From positions 62,001 through 126,000 of the forward strand of contig NZ_FONH01000006.1 of the NCBI RefSeq assembly GCF_900112865.1: a DNA stretch of 64,000 bases, in the 5' to 3' direction. A program made the position numbers and the translations under genes. The stretch is from Dyella marensis. Its GTDB lineage: Bacteria; Pseudomonadota; Gammaproteobacteria; Xanthomonadales; Rhodanobacteraceae. The notes under the pieces were generated by a model that was not told the DNA's origin, did no database searches, and saw nothing but the letters and a program-made list of their open reading frames with translations. This document shows positions 27,467 to 36,182 of this stretch, piece by piece (position 1 is the stretch's first letter; the number at the start of each line of letters is the position of its first letter).

Positions 27467-27552
27467 GGGTGCGGGCGGAGCGCAAGAGTGATGTGCTCCG
27501 CTCCGCCCGTACCCTCATCCGGCTGCCGCCACCTTCTCCCGACGGGAGAAGG
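27433..27552. repeat. R2 three-hairpin repeat, copy 2 (DUF817-glyA)
   Basis: A compact copy showing the architecture clearly: hairpin 1 CCCCTCTCCC/GGGAGAGGGG, core TTGGGGTGAGGGT, hairpin 2 CGGGCGGAGCG with CGCTCCGCCCG, spacer TCCGGCTGCCGCCACC, and hairpin 3 TTCTCCC/GGGAGAA. It overlaps the end of the DUF817 gene and lies upstream of glyA. Confidence 0.9.
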
Positions 27553-27684
27553 ATTCCCGGGCAGGAACAGAGGCCCGGACACGCGCCGGTATGCGGTTTC
27601 CGACCCTTCCTAAGGTGGCCCCCAAACCCCCCGGGCGCTACAATTTCCGGCTTCCACTCCCCGCCGCCACCCGCAGAGGTCAGG

Positions 27685-28938
27685 ATGTTTGCCAAGAACG
27701 AGACGATCGCCGGCTTCGACGACGAGCTGGCCCAGGCCATGGCCGACGAGGCGCGCCGGCAGGAAGACCACGTCGAGCTGATCGCCTCCGAGAACTACGC
27801 CAGCCCGCGCGTGCTGGAGGCCCAGGGCAGCGTGCTGACCAACAAGTACGCCGAAGGCTACCCGGGCAAGCGCTACTACGGCGGCTGCGAATACGTGGAC
27901 GTGGCCGAGCGCCTCGCCATCGAGCGCCTGAAGGAGCTGTTCGGGGCCACCTATGCCAACGTGCAGCCGCATTCCGGCTCGCAGGCCAACCAGGCGGTGT
28001 ACTTCGCCCTGCTCAATCCGGGCGACACCATCCTGGGCATGAGCCTGGCCCACGGCGGCCACCTCACCCACGGCGCCAAGGTCAATCTCTCCGGCAAGAT
28101 CCTCAACGCCGTGCAGTACGGCGTGAACGAGCAGGGCCTGGTCGACTACGACGAAGTCGAGCGCATGGCCCTGGAGCACAAGCCGAAGATGATCGTGGCC
28201 GGCTTCAGCGCCTACTCGCAGGTGATGGACTGGGCGCGCTTCCGCGCCATCGCCGACAAGGTCGGTGCCTACCTGTTCGTCGACATGGCGCACGTCGCCG
28301 GCCTGATTGCCGCGGGCGTGTATCCCAGCCCGCTGCCGCACGCGCACGTGGTCACCTCGACCACCCACAAGACCCTGCGCGGCCCGCGCGGCGGCATCAT
28401 CGTCGCAAAGGACGCCGGCGAAGAGATCGAAAAGAAGCTGCAGTCGATCGTGTTCCCCGGCATCCAGGGCGGCCCGCTGATGCACGTGATCGCCGCCAAG
28501 GCGGTGGCCTTCAAGGAGGCGCTGGACCCGTCGTTCAAGAGCTACCAGCAGCAGGTGGTGAAGAACGCCAAGGCGATGGCGAAGACCTTCATCGAGCGCG
28601 GCTACAAGATCGTCTCCGGCGGCACCGAGAACCACCTGATGCTGGTCGACCTGATCGGCCGCGAGGTCACCGGCAAGGACGCGGAAGAGGCGCTGGGCAA
28701 GGCGCATATCACGGTCAACAAGAACGCCGTGCCGAACGATCCGCGCAAGCCGTTTGTCACTTCGGGCCTGCGCATCGGCACGCCGGCGGTCACCACGCGA
28801 GGCTACCAGGAGGCCGACGTGGTCGCGCTGGCCGGCTGGATCTGCGATGTGCTGGACGCGCCGAACGACGAGGCCGTGCTGGCCAAGGTGCGCGAGCAGG
28901 TCACCGCGCAGTGCCATAAGTTCCCGGTCTACGGCTGA
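27685..28938 (+). CDS. glyA: serine hydroxymethyltransferase
   Basis: A 417-residue PLP enzyme interconverting serine and glycine with tetrahydrofolate. Motifs are LIASENYAS (about residue 36), [24 protein letters not shown], the Schiff-base Lys in [13 protein letters not shown] (about 229), and the C-terminal folate region. The length is standard. The ATG is preceded by a weak AGAGG, and the frame is open further upstream through an R2 repeat, which argues against an earlier start. nrdR follows. Confidence 0.97.
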   Translation: MFAKNETIAGFDDELAQAMADEARRQEDHVELIASENYASPRVLEAQGSVLTNKYAEGYPGKRYYGGCEYVDVAERLAIERLKELFGATYANVQPHSGSQANQAVYFALLNPGDTILGMSLAHGGHLTHGAKVNLSGKILNAVQYGVNEQGLVDYDEVERMALEHKPKMIVAGFSAYSQVMDWARFRAIADKVGAYLFVDMAHVAGLIAAGVYPSPLPHAHVVTSTTHKTLRGPRGGIIVAKDAGEEIEKKLQSIVFPGIQGGPLMHVIAAKAVAFKEALDPSFKSYQQQVVKNAKAMAKTFIERGYKIVSGGTENHLMLVDLIGREVTGKDAEEALGKAHITVNKNAVPNDPRKPFVTSGLRIGTPAVTTRGYQEADVVALAGWICDVLDAPNDEAVLAKVREQVTAQCHKFPVYG

Positions 28939-28970
28939 TCCATCGCCGCTGCTGGCGGTCGCGCGACGAT

Positions 28971-29023
28971 CCGGAAAAGGGGCCGGTCGTTGCGCGCAGC
29001 CTCGCCATCCTGGCCCCTTCCGG
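28971..29023. other. imperfect hairpin between glyA and nrdR
   Basis: CCGGAAAAGGGGCCGG (28971-28986) can pair imperfectly with the CTGGCCCCTTCCGG that ends at 29023. There is no T-run, so a rho-independent terminator is not certain; it could instead be an mRNA processing or stability structure. Confidence 0.45.
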
Positions 29024-29081
29024 CTCTGTCGGAAGGGCGCCGGGTTGTATGGCGGCCCAACTGAACGTCTAATGGCGCCCC

Positions 29082-29600
29082 ATGCATTGCCCCTTTTGTC
29101 AGCATGAAGACACCCGTGTGATCGATTCGCGTCTGGCCGACGACGGCACCACGGTGCGCCGGCGACGCGAATGCCCCCAGTGCGGCGAACGCTTCAACAC
29201 CTTCGAGACCGCCGAGCTCAAGCTGCCGGCCATCGTCAAGAGCGGCGAGCGCCGCGAGACCTTCGACGAGCGCAAGCTGCGCGTGAGCTTCGAGCGCGCC
29301 CTGCAGAAGCGGCCGGTGGCCAGCGACGCGGTGGACGTGGCGGTGCGCACCATCGTCAACGACCTGCGCAAGAGCGGCGAGCGTGAAGTGCCGTCGCGCC
29401 AGGTCGGCGAGCTGGTGATGCGCGAGCTCAAGAAGCTCGACCAGGTCGCCTATGTGCGCTTCGCCTCGGTCTACCGCAAGTTCGAGGACGTGCAGGCCTT
29501 CCGCGAGGAAATCGAAAAGCTCGAACGCGACCTGCCGGGCCTGGAGAGCCTGCAGCTGTCGCTGCTGGGCGAGGCGGGCGCGCGGCGCGGCAAGAAATAA
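29082..29600 (+). CDS. nrdR: transcriptional repressor NrdR
   Basis: A 172-residue regulator of ribonucleotide reductase genes. It has an N-terminal zinc ribbon with two Cys pairs (MHCPFCQH and CPQCGERF) and an ATP-cone domain (about residues 49-139, VVKR-type start [16 protein letters not shown]). It binds ATP/dATP and represses nrd promoters. The nrdR-ribD neighbourhood is widely conserved. Confidence 0.97.
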   Translation: MHCPFCQHEDTRVIDSRLADDGTTVRRRRECPQCGERFNTFETAELKLPAIVKSGERRETFDERKLRVSFERALQKRPVASDAVDVAVRTIVNDLRKSGEREVPSRQVGELVMRELKKLDQVAYVRFASVYRKFEDVQAFREEIEKLERDLPGLESLQLSLLGEAGARRGKK

Positions 29601-29674
29601 CGGCGCGGCGTCGGCGCCGCTTCGCATAGACTGTTTCGTCCCAGCACGCCGCTCTCATCCATCGACGGGACGCC

Positions 29675-30760
29675 ATGTCCAGTTTCACTCCGACCGATCA
29701 CGTCCTGATGGCGCAGGCCCTGCGCCTGGCCGAGCGCGGCCTGTTCACCACGCAGCCGAATCCGCGCGTCGGTTGCGTGATCGCGCATGGCGACGAGGTG
29801 GTAGGCGAAGGCTTCCACCCCCGCGCCGGCGAACCGCATGCCGAAGTGTTCGCGCTGCGCGCGGCCGGCGAACGCGCCCGCGGCGCCACCGCCTACGTCA
29901 CCCTTGAACCTTGCGCCCACCACGGCCGCACGCCGCCCTGCGCGGATGCGCTGGTGGCCGCGGGCGTGTCGCGCGTGGTGGTGGCCGCCGAGGATCCGTT
30001 CCCGCAGGTGGCGGGCCGGGGCCTCGGCAAGCTGCGCGACGCCGGCATCGCCGTCGACATCGGCCTGATGCGCGAGGCCTCGCGCGCCTTGAACGTCGGC
30101 TTCTTCAGCCGCATCGAGCGCAACCGGCCCTGGGTGCGCGTCAAGCTGGCGATGAGCCTGGACGGCCGCACGGCGCTGGCCAACGGCGAATCCAAGTGGA
30201 TCACCGGCGAGGCCGCGCGCGCCGATGTGCAGCGCTGGCGTGCGCGCAGCTCGGCGATCCTGGCCGGCAGCGGCACGGTGCTGGCCGACGATCCCCGGCT
30301 TACCGCACGCATCGACCAGCCGTTCGCGCCGCCGCTGCGCGTGGTGCTCGACCGCCAGCTGCGCACGCCGGCCGGCAGCCATGTGCTGGATGGCAGCGCG
30401 CCGACCTTGCTGCTGCATGCGGAGGGCGCGGCGGTGCCTGCGCATCTGCAGGACGTCGATCGCGCCGTCGTGCCGGCAGCGGACGGCGGCCTCGACCTCG
30501 CCGCCACGCTGACCCTGCTGGCGGCGCGCGGCTGCAATGAACTGCACGTCGAAGCCGGCCCCACCCTGTGCGGCGCGCTGCTGGCGGCAGGCCTGGCGGA
30601 CGAGCTGCTGCTCTACGTCGCGCCGCTGCTGCTGGGCGATGCCGCGCGGCCGCTGCTGCAGCTGCCGCTGTTGCAGGACATGGGCGCGCGCTGGAACCTG
30701 CGCGTGCTCGACCAGCGCATGCTGGGCCAGGACCTGCGGCTGATCCTGCGTCCCGCCTGA
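29675..30760 (+). CDS. ribD: bifunctional riboflavin deaminase/reductase RibD
   Basis: A 361-residue enzyme catalysing the second and third pyrimidine steps of riboflavin synthesis. The N-terminal deaminase has zinc motifs PHAEVFAL (about residue 54) and LEPCAHHGRTPPC (about 77-90). The C-terminal reductase begins RPWVRVKLAMSLDGRTA, followed by GSGTVLADDPRLT and VEAGPTLCGALL. It lies upstream of the FMN riboswitch and four foreign-looking genes, so it should not be under that riboswitch. Confidence 0.96.
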   Translation: MSSFTPTDHVLMAQALRLAERGLFTTQPNPRVGCVIAHGDEVVGEGFHPRAGEPHAEVFALRAAGERARGATAYVTLEPCAHHGRTPPCADALVAAGVSRVVVAAEDPFPQVAGRGLGKLRDAGIAVDIGLMREASRALNVGFFSRIERNRPWVRVKLAMSLDGRTALANGESKWITGEAARADVQRWRARSSAILAGSGTVLADDPRLTARIDQPFAPPLRVVLDRQLRTPAGSHVLDGSAPTLLLHAEGAAVPAHLQDVDRAVVPAADGGLDLAATLTLLAARGCNELHVEAGPTLCGALLAAGLADELLLYVAPLLLGDAARPLLQLPLLQDMGARWNLRVLDQRMLGQDLRLILRPA

Positions 30761-30842
30761 GATTGACCGCCCGCGAGGCGGCGCCCAGAATCGCCGGCCA
30801 ATGCGGCGTTCCAGCGCCGATGGCACACCAGGAGTGCGCTGC

Positions 30843-31685
30843 ATGCTTACCGCGGCGGAGCGCGAACAGTTCCGTACCCAAGGCTATGTGATCCGCGATG
30901 CGCTGGACGCGGACACGGTCGCGCGCTACGCCGACGCCGTGGAGCGTGCACGCAGCGAGCGCGGCGAGCGCGGCCGCATGATGAACCTGCAGTTCCTGCA
31001 GCCGGGCAAGGACGTGCGCACGATCCAGGAGGTGATCTGCCAGCCGGCGCTGCGCGCCATCGCGGCGGACCTGCTAGGCGAAGGCATCGTGATCGACGGC
31101 GCCTCGCTGTTCTATGCCGATGCCGGCGTGGACTATCGCCAGGGCTGGCACCGCGACCTGATGCAGGTGCCGGACGAGCAGATCGACCCGCACTGGTTCA
31201 GCGACGACTATCGCTACAACTATGTGCAGGTGAACATCCCGCTGACCGACGATCCCTGCCTGTGGATCGTGCCGGGCAGCCACCGCCGTCCGTACGACGA
31301 GGCCGAGCGGCGCATCTTCGGCACCGACCCGCGCATCGCGCCGGTCGATGCGCAACCGGAACTCGCCAACGGCATCCAGCTGGTGCTCAGGCCAGGCCAG
31401 GCGGTGTTCTACAACAACTATGCGGTGCACCGCGGCTATGCCGGCGTGCTGGCGCAGCGGCGCATCACCATCCACCTGGGCTTCCATTCGCGGCTGCATG
31501 CGCCGACCTGCCACTTCGGCGTGCTGGACCATCGCGAGTACACGCCGGAGTATCTGGCGAGCCTGGCGCCCGCGGTGCGCACGGCGCTGGAAGAACACAT
31601 CGCCGAGCGCGCGCGCCATCCGGAAGTGGACCAGTACCACGCCTGGCACCAGCAATTCATCAGCAAGGAATTCGAGATCCGATGA
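30843..31685 (+). CDS. phytanoyl-CoA dioxygenase (PhyH) family protein
   Basis: A 280-residue Fe(II)/2-oxoglutarate oxygenase. The metal ligands are visible as the H-x-D of GWHRDLM (about residue 102) and the distal His in NNYAVHRGYAG (about 197), followed by the Arg of QRRITIHLGF that would bind 2-oxoglutarate. The substrate is unknown. The ATG at 30843 is preferred; another in-frame ATG is 14 codons upstream. It overlaps the next oxidoreductase by ATGA, so the two probably act in one pathway. Confidence 0.85.
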   Translation: MLTAAEREQFRTQGYVIRDALDADTVARYADAVERARSERGERGRMMNLQFLQPGKDVRTIQEVICQPALRAIAADLLGEGIVIDGASLFYADAGVDYRQGWHRDLMQVPDEQIDPHWFSDDYRYNYVQVNIPLTDDPCLWIVPGSHRRPYDEAERRIFGTDPRIAPVDAQPELANGIQLVLRPGQAVFYNNYAVHRGYAGVLAQRRITIHLGFHSRLHAPTCHFGVLDHREYTPEYLASLAPAVRTALEEHIAERARHPEVDQYHAWHQQFISKEFEIR

Positions 31686-32704
31686 GCGGCGAAGCGAAAC
31701 CGATCCGTTGGGGCATCATCGGCTGCGGCAACGTCACCGAGGTGAAGAGCGGCCCCGGCTTCCAGCAGGCCCCGCATTCCGCGCTGGTGGCGGTGATGCG
31801 GCGCGACGGCGCCAAGGCGAAGGATTACGCGCAGCGCCACGGTGTGCCGCGCTGGTATGACGATGCGGCCGCCTTGATCGCCGATGCCGAGGTGGATGCG
31901 GTCTATGTCGCCACGCCGCCGTCGACGCACAAGCAGTACGCGCTGATGAGCATCGCCGCCGGCAAGCCGGTATACGTGGAAAAGCCGATGGCGCTGGATC
32001 ACGCCGAATGCGAGGCGATCCTGCGCGCGGGCCGCGAGGCGAACGTGCCGGTGTTCGTCGCCTATTACCGGCGCATGCTGCCGCGCTTCCACCGGGTGCG
32101 CGAGCTGCTGTTCGGCGAGCAGGCGATCGGCAACCCGCGGGTGGTCAACACGGTGCTGTACGAGCCGCATCATCCGCGCTATCACGATCGCGCGAAGCTG
32201 CCCTGGCATGTGCTGCCGGAGATCTCCGGCGGCGGCGTGTTCATGGATATCGGCTGCCACACGCTGGATATCCTCGACTGGCTGTTCGGGCCGATCGTTT
32301 CGGCGGAAGGGCGAGCCGGCAACCAGCTCGGCGCGTATCCGCCGGAGGATACGGTGGCGATGTCGTTCGCCTTCGACAGCGGGGTGCTGGGGACGGGGTT
32401 GTGGAATTTCGATGCGTACAGGCATCACGACTGCATCGAAGTGATCGGCGACAAGGGCAACATGCGCTTCGCCACGTTTGGCGATGGGCCGATCGTGGTG
32501 GAGACGAAGGAGGGCGTGCGCGAGCATCGCGTGGCCAATCCTGCGCATATCCAACAGCCGTTGATCGAGACGATCGTGCGGGAGTTGCGCGGCGAGAAGG
32601 GTGTGTGTCCGTCGACGGCGGAGAGCGGCGCGCGCACTACGTGGGTGATGGATCAGGTGTTGCGGGCGTATCGGCGCAAGACGGGGCAGACGATCGGTGC
32701 ATGA
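31682..32704 (+). CDS. Gfo/Idh/MocA family oxidoreductase
   Basis: A 340-residue NAD(P)-dependent dehydrogenase. A Rossmann fold opens at WGIIGCGNVTEVKSGPGF, YVATPPSTHKQYALM follows, and VYVEKPMAL (about residue 98) contains the EKP motif with the catalytic Lys. The C-terminal alpha/beta domain holds SGGGVFMDIGCHTLDILDWL. Members oxidise or reduce sugars, inositols and related compounds. It overlaps the PhyH gene start-to-stop. An R2 repeat begins six bases after its stop. Confidence 0.9.
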   Translation: MSGEAKPIRWGIIGCGNVTEVKSGPGFQQAPHSALVAVMRRDGAKAKDYAQRHGVPRWYDDAAALIADAEVDAVYVATPPSTHKQYALMSIAAGKPVYVEKPMALDHAECEAILRAGREANVPVFVAYYRRMLPRFHRVRELLFGEQAIGNPRVVNTVLYEPHHPRYHDRAKLPWHVLPEISGGGVFMDIGCHTLDILDWLFGPIVSAEGRAGNQLGAYPPEDTVAMSFAFDSGVLGTGLWNFDAYRHHDCIEVIGDKGNMRFATFGDGPIVVETKEGVREHRVANPAHIQQPLIETIVRELRGEKGVCPSTAESGARTTWVMDQVLRAYRRKTGQTIGA

Positions 32705-32710
32705 GCCCGA

Positions 32711-32928
32711 AGCCCCTCTCCCACCGGCGACCCGAAGGTAGTCCCCGTGGGAGAGAGGGGTTGGGGTGAGGGTACGGCCGGAGCGCAAGGGTGATGTGCA
32801 CCGCTCCGGCCGTACCCTCATCCGGCTGCCGCCACCTTCCTCGCTCCTCAGAGCCGCGCACATCCATGGGCGCTCCCCGCGTGCTCTCCCACGGGGACTA
32901 CCTTCGGGTCGCCGGAGGGAGAAGGATT
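32711..32928. repeat. R2 repeat, copy 3, long form (convergent gap)
   Basis: Starts AGCCCCTCTCCC six bases after the Gfo/Idh stop. It contains the extra block CGGCGACCCGAAGGTAGTCC, the core GGGGTTGGGGTGAGGGT and the CGGAGCG/CGCTCCG hairpin. About 60 bases of unrelated sequence separate it from the closing arm (CTCTCCCACGGGGACTACC... to GGGAGAAGG). It lies between two convergent genes. Confidence 0.85.
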
Positions 32929-32947
32929 CCACGTCGTGCGTTGAGGG

Positions 32948-33958
32948 TTACTTGCCGAAATCGATCGCAATCTTGCCGAACTGCTTCCCGCCCGCCATCT
33001 CCGCAAACGCCTCGCGCAACTCCCCAAATCCGTACACCGCATCGATCACCGGCTCCAGCCGGATTGCCTCCAGCGCCCGCACCATCCGCTCGTGCTCTTC
33101 CAGCGAGGCGACCGAGATGCCCTGCAGCCGTACGCGCTTGAGAATGGCCGGCACCAGCGGCAGCGCGGCTTCGCGGCCGCCCATGAAGCCGACGATGCCG
33201 ATAAAGCCGTGCATCGCCACCGCCTCCACCGACTGCGCGAAGGTTGACGCGCCCACCGTCTCGATCACTGCATCGACGCCGCGCCCGCCGTTCGCTTCGC
33301 GCACCGCCGCGCCCCACTCGGGCAACTTGGCGTAATTAATGCCGACGTCGGCACCCAGCGCCTTGGCCCGCGCCAGCTTCTCGTCGCTGGACGACAGCAG
33401 GATCGCTTTCGCCCCGCGCGCCTTCGCCAACTGCAAGGCGAACAGCGACACGCCGCCGGTGCCCAGCAACAGCACGCTCTGGCCGGTGCTGAGATGGGCC
33501 TGCTCCAGCGCGGTCCATGCGGTGAGCGCGGCGATCGGCAGGGTCGCCGCCTGCAGCGCGTTCATATGCGAGGGCGCACGGGCCAGCGCATAGGCGTCGT
33601 AGCAGGCCAGCTCGCGCATCGCGCCCGGCCCGGGGCCGCCCAGGTCCGCACCTTCCCACTCGGGACGCATGCCGCCGGCCAGCCAGCGCGCCTTGTAGAA
33701 GGTGCTGACACGATCGCCGGGCTTGAAGCGGGTGACGCCTTCGCCGACCTCCAGCACCGTGCCGGCGCCGTCGGACACCGGCGTCATCGGCAGCGGCACG
33801 TCGCGATAGAGCTGTCCGTTGACCATCAGGTGGTCGCGGAAGTTGAGCGAGGCCGCTTCCATCTTCACCAGCACCTGGCCGGGGCCGGGGCGGGGAGCGG
33901 GCTGCTCGACGAGGGACAGGTGTTCGGGGCCGAACTGGGTGAGCTGGTAGGTGCGCAT
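32948..33958 (-). CDS. MDR-family NAD(P)-dependent alcohol dehydrogenase/quinone reductase
   Basis: A 336-residue medium-chain dehydrogenase. The N-terminal GroES-like domain holds SLNFRDHLMVNG and GDRVSTFYKARW. The Rossmann domain has LLLGTGGVSLFALQLAKARGA (about residue 165). The position that carries the catalytic zinc Cys in true alcohol dehydrogenases is not Cys here, so it resembles zinc-independent quinone oxidoreductases. It is divergent from a LysR regulator, with a matching operator between them, and is probably its target. Confidence 0.87.
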   Translation of the reverse strand: MRTYQLTQFGPEHLSLVEQPAPRPGPGQVLVKMEAASLNFRDHLMVNGQLYRDVPLPMTPVSDGAGTVLEVGEGVTRFKPGDRVSTFYKARWLAGGMRPEWEGADLGGPGPGAMRELACYDAYALARAPSHMNALQAATLPIAALTAWTALEQAHLSTGQSVLLLGTGGVSLFALQLAKARGAKAILLSSSDEKLARAKALGADVGINYAKLPEWGAAVREANGGRGVDAVIETVGASTFAQSVEAVAMHGFIGIVGFMGGREAALPLVPAILKRVRLQGISVASLEEHERMVRALEAIRLEPVIDAVYGFGELREAFAEMAGGKQFGKIAIDFGK

Positions 33959-34003
33959 GGCGGGCTCCTGGGTGGTCGATGGGCGCCATGGTGGCTCTGG
34001 GAG

Positions 34004-34028
34004 GATGTGGCGATAATCCGTCCACATC
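34004..34028. promoter_or_regulatory. candidate LysR-type operator (inverted repeat)
   Basis: GATGTGG (34004-34010), an 11-base spacer, then CCACATC (34022-34028). This 7-bp inverted repeat has the T-N11-A geometry typical of LysR-type binding boxes. It lies in the 90-base gap between the divergent MDR dehydrogenase and LysR genes. Confidence 0.65.
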
Positions 34029-34048
34029 GCATATCTTTTATTCGCTCC

Positions 34049-34951
34049 ATGAATCAATCCTTCGAGCTCACCCCCAATCGCCTGCGCGAGCTGCGTGGCT
34101 TCGCCATCGCGGCGCGGCTGCTGAATTTCTCGCGCGCGGCGCACGAAGCCGGCTGCACGCCATCAGTGCTGAGCCGGCGCATCGCCGCGCTGGAGGAAGC
34201 CGTCGGCGGCAAGCTGTTCCTGCGCACCACCCGGCGGGTGACGCTGACGCCGCGCGGCGAGCAGCTGCTGGCGCATTGCGAGCGGCTGGACGCGGTGATG
34301 CTGGCGATGGCGGCGGAGCTGCGGCCGCAGGGCGGCGAGCCGGCGGGGCGGCTGTGCGTGCATCTGCCGGGTGCGTACGGGCGCCTGTGCGTGGCGCCGG
34401 TGCTGGCGCGCTTCCTGGCCGGGCACCCGCAGATCCGCATCGAGGCGGTATACGACGACGCCTATGTCGACCTGGTCGCCGGCCGCATCGACCTGGCCCT
34501 GCGCGTGGGCCGGCTGGCCGATTCGCAGCTGGTGGCGCGGCAGGTGGGCAGCATGCGGCGTTATCTGTGCGCGGCGCCGTCCTATCTCGCCGCGGCGCCG
34601 GCCTTGCACGATCCGGCCGAACTGAAGGCGCACCGCTGCGTCGCCTTCAGCGGCCTGCGCACCGGCACGCTGTGGCAGTTCAGCCAGGGCCGGCGGCGGC
34701 GCTCGGTGCGCATCGATCCGGTGCTGAGCTGCAACGACTCGATGGCCACGCGTGAGGCGCTGCTGGCCGGCGTGGGCATCGGCATCCAGGGCGACTACAT
34801 GGCCGATCCGCTGGTGGCGGCCGGGCAACTGGCGCGGGTGTTGCCGGAGTGGGAACTGAGCACGTCGCCCATCCAGCTGGTCTGGCTGCCGGGCGCGGAC
34901 CGGGCGCCTGCCCTGCGTGCGCTGATCGATTTCCTCTCCTCCGAGCTTTAG
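34049..34951 (+). CDS. LysR-family transcriptional regulator
   Basis: A 300-residue regulator with an N-terminal winged helix-turn-helix (about residues 10-66: FAIAARLLNFSRAAHEAGC, then LSRRIAALEEAVGGKLFLRTTRRVTLTPRG) and a substrate-binding domain (PGAYGRLCVAPVLARFL, then DLALRVGRLADSQLVAR). It is divergent from the MDR dehydrogenase; the inverted repeat between them suggests auto- and cross-regulation. The frame is open upstream, but the ATG at 34049 gives the family N-terminus. Confidence 0.92.
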   Translation: MNQSFELTPNRLRELRGFAIAARLLNFSRAAHEAGCTPSVLSRRIAALEEAVGGKLFLRTTRRVTLTPRGEQLLAHCERLDAVMLAMAAELRPQGGEPAGRLCVHLPGAYGRLCVAPVLARFLAGHPQIRIEAVYDDAYVDLVAGRIDLALRVGRLADSQLVARQVGSMRRYLCAAPSYLAAAPALHDPAELKAHRCVAFSGLRTGTLWQFSQGRRRRSVRIDPVLSCNDSMATREALLAGVGIGIQGDYMADPLVAAGQLARVLPEWELSTSPIQLVWLPGADRAPALRALIDFLSSEL

Positions 34952-35046
34952 GTTGCGTCTGCAAGGCGCACGCAGCGTCCGTCCCGGGAAACGCCGGCCG
35001 GTGCTAGACTCCCGCGGCCGGGGCGACCCGGCGACAACCACTACGA

Positions 35047-35228
35047 CGTCTTCAGGGCGGGGTGCGATTCCCCACCGGCGGTAGGTGGACGAGGCCCGCA
35101 AGGGTCTCCGACACAAGCCCGCGAGCGCTTTCGCTCTCTGAGCGGAAGGTCAGCAGATCCGGTCCGATGCCGGAGCCGACGGTCGGCAACCTTCACCCGT
35201 TGCCGGAAAGTCCGGATGAGAGAAGACG
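35047..35228 (+). promoter_or_regulatory. FMN riboswitch (RFN element)
   Basis: A canonical aptamer. P1 pairs CGTCTT (35047-35052) with AAGACG (35223-35228). The conserved segments TTCAGGGCGGGGTGCGATTC, CCCCACCGGCGGTAGG, AGCCCGCGAGCG, AGGTCAGCAGATCCGGT and GTCCGGATGAGAGAAG are in order. It should repress the downstream ribE-ribBX genes when FMN is abundant. Confidence 0.97.
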
Positions 35229-35237
35229 GTACGGCGG

Positions 35238-35281
35238 ACGCCCTCGCGGTGTGCGCCTGCCATGCGCCTTGGGGCGTTTTT
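35238..35281 (+). terminator. riboswitch expression-platform terminator
   Basis: ACGCCC (35238-35243) pairs with GGGCGT (35272-35277), enclosing a second GC-rich hairpin, and is followed by a run of five T. It sits 10 bases after the FMN aptamer, where a transcription attenuator is expected. Confidence 0.75.
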
Positions 35282-35359
35282 CGCTGACCTTTGATGCGGG
35301 AAACGTTTCATGAAACACATCGACAGCCCGACCGCCGCCTCCGTGCAGGAGGTGCGCTG

Positions 35360-36004
35360 ATGTTCACCGGAATCATCCAGAGCGTGGGCCGCATCGCGCG
35401 GCTCGAACCGCGCGGCGGCGACGTGCGTCTGTACGTCGATACCGCCGATCTCGACCTGGCCGACGTGAAGCTCGGCGACAGCATCGCCGTCTCCGGCGTC
35501 TGCCTCACCGCGGTGACGCTGGAAGCGCGCGGCTTCAGCGCCGACGTCTCCAACGAAACCCTGGCGCTCACCACCCTGGGCAAGCTCAAGGCCGGCGACC
35601 CGGTGAACCTGGAGAAAGCCCTGCGCCTGGCCGACCGCCTGGGCGGGCACCTGGTATCCGGCCACGTCGACGGCGTCGGCAAGGTGGTCTCGATCGCGCC
35701 GGACGGCCGCTCGCAGCGCTGGACCTTCGAGGTACCGGCCAACCTGGCGCGCTACATCGCCGCCAAGGGCTCGATCTGCATCGAGGGCACCAGCCTCACC
35801 GTGAACGAGGTCAACGGCCTGCGCTTCGGCGTGAACCTTATCCCCCACACGGTGGAACACACGGTATTCCACGCGCGCCGCCCGGGCGATGCGGTGAACC
35901 TGGAGGTGGATGTGGTGGCGCGCTATGTGGAGCGGCTGATCGGCGGGGGCGAAGGGTCGCCGCGGCTGGATGAGGATTTCTTGAAGAAGCACGGCTTCGC
36001 GTGA
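35360..36004 (+). CDS. ribE: riboflavin synthase subunit alpha
   Basis: A 214-residue enzyme that dismutates two 6,7-dimethyl-8-ribityllumazines to riboflavin. It has two lumazine-binding repeats: MFTGIIQSVGRI with DSIAVSGVCLTAV, and HLVSGHVDGVGKV with SICIEGTSLTVNEV. The ATG overlaps a TGA that closes a 16-codon ORF beginning at 35310 (TGATG). It is preceded by the FMN riboswitch and followed by an R2 repeat and ribBX. Confidence 0.95.
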   Translation: MFTGIIQSVGRIARLEPRGGDVRLYVDTADLDLADVKLGDSIAVSGVCLTAVTLEARGFSADVSNETLALTTLGKLKAGDPVNLEKALRLADRLGGHLVSGHVDGVGKVVSIAPDGRSQRWTFEVPANLARYIAAKGSICIEGTSLTVNEVNGLRFGVNLIPHTVEHTVFHARRPGDAVNLEVDVVARYVERLIGGGEGSPRLDEDFLKKHGFA

Positions 36005-36013
36005 GGCTTTTGA

Positions 36014-36135
36014 AAGCCCCTCTCCCTCCGGGAGAGGGGTTGGGGTGAGGGTTCGGGCGGAGCGCGGAAGTGATGTGCACCGCTCCGCCCGCACCCTCAT
36101 CCGGCTGCCGCCACCTTCTCCCGGAGGGAGAAGGA
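36014..36135. repeat. R2 three-hairpin repeat, copy 4 (ribE-ribBX)
   Basis: A compact copy starting AGCCCCTCTCCC nine bases after the ribE stop. It has the core GGGGTTGGGGTGAGGGT, the CGGGCGGAGCG/CGCTCCGCCCG hairpin and a closing TTCTCCC/GGGAGAA hairpin. It lies inside the apparent riboswitch-controlled ribE-ribBX transcript. Confidence 0.9.
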
Positions 36136-36182
36136 TTCCACCTTGCAGGTTGGCGTACTAACGAATTTCACTGAGATCCCCT

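Noticed and set aside
35062-35313. Open frame across the FMN riboswitch
   Set aside because: The sequence is explained by the conserved FMN aptamer.
36014-36135. Gap between ribE and ribBX considered as a second riboswitch
   Set aside because: It is a copy of the R2 repeat, with no FMN or other aptamer consensus.
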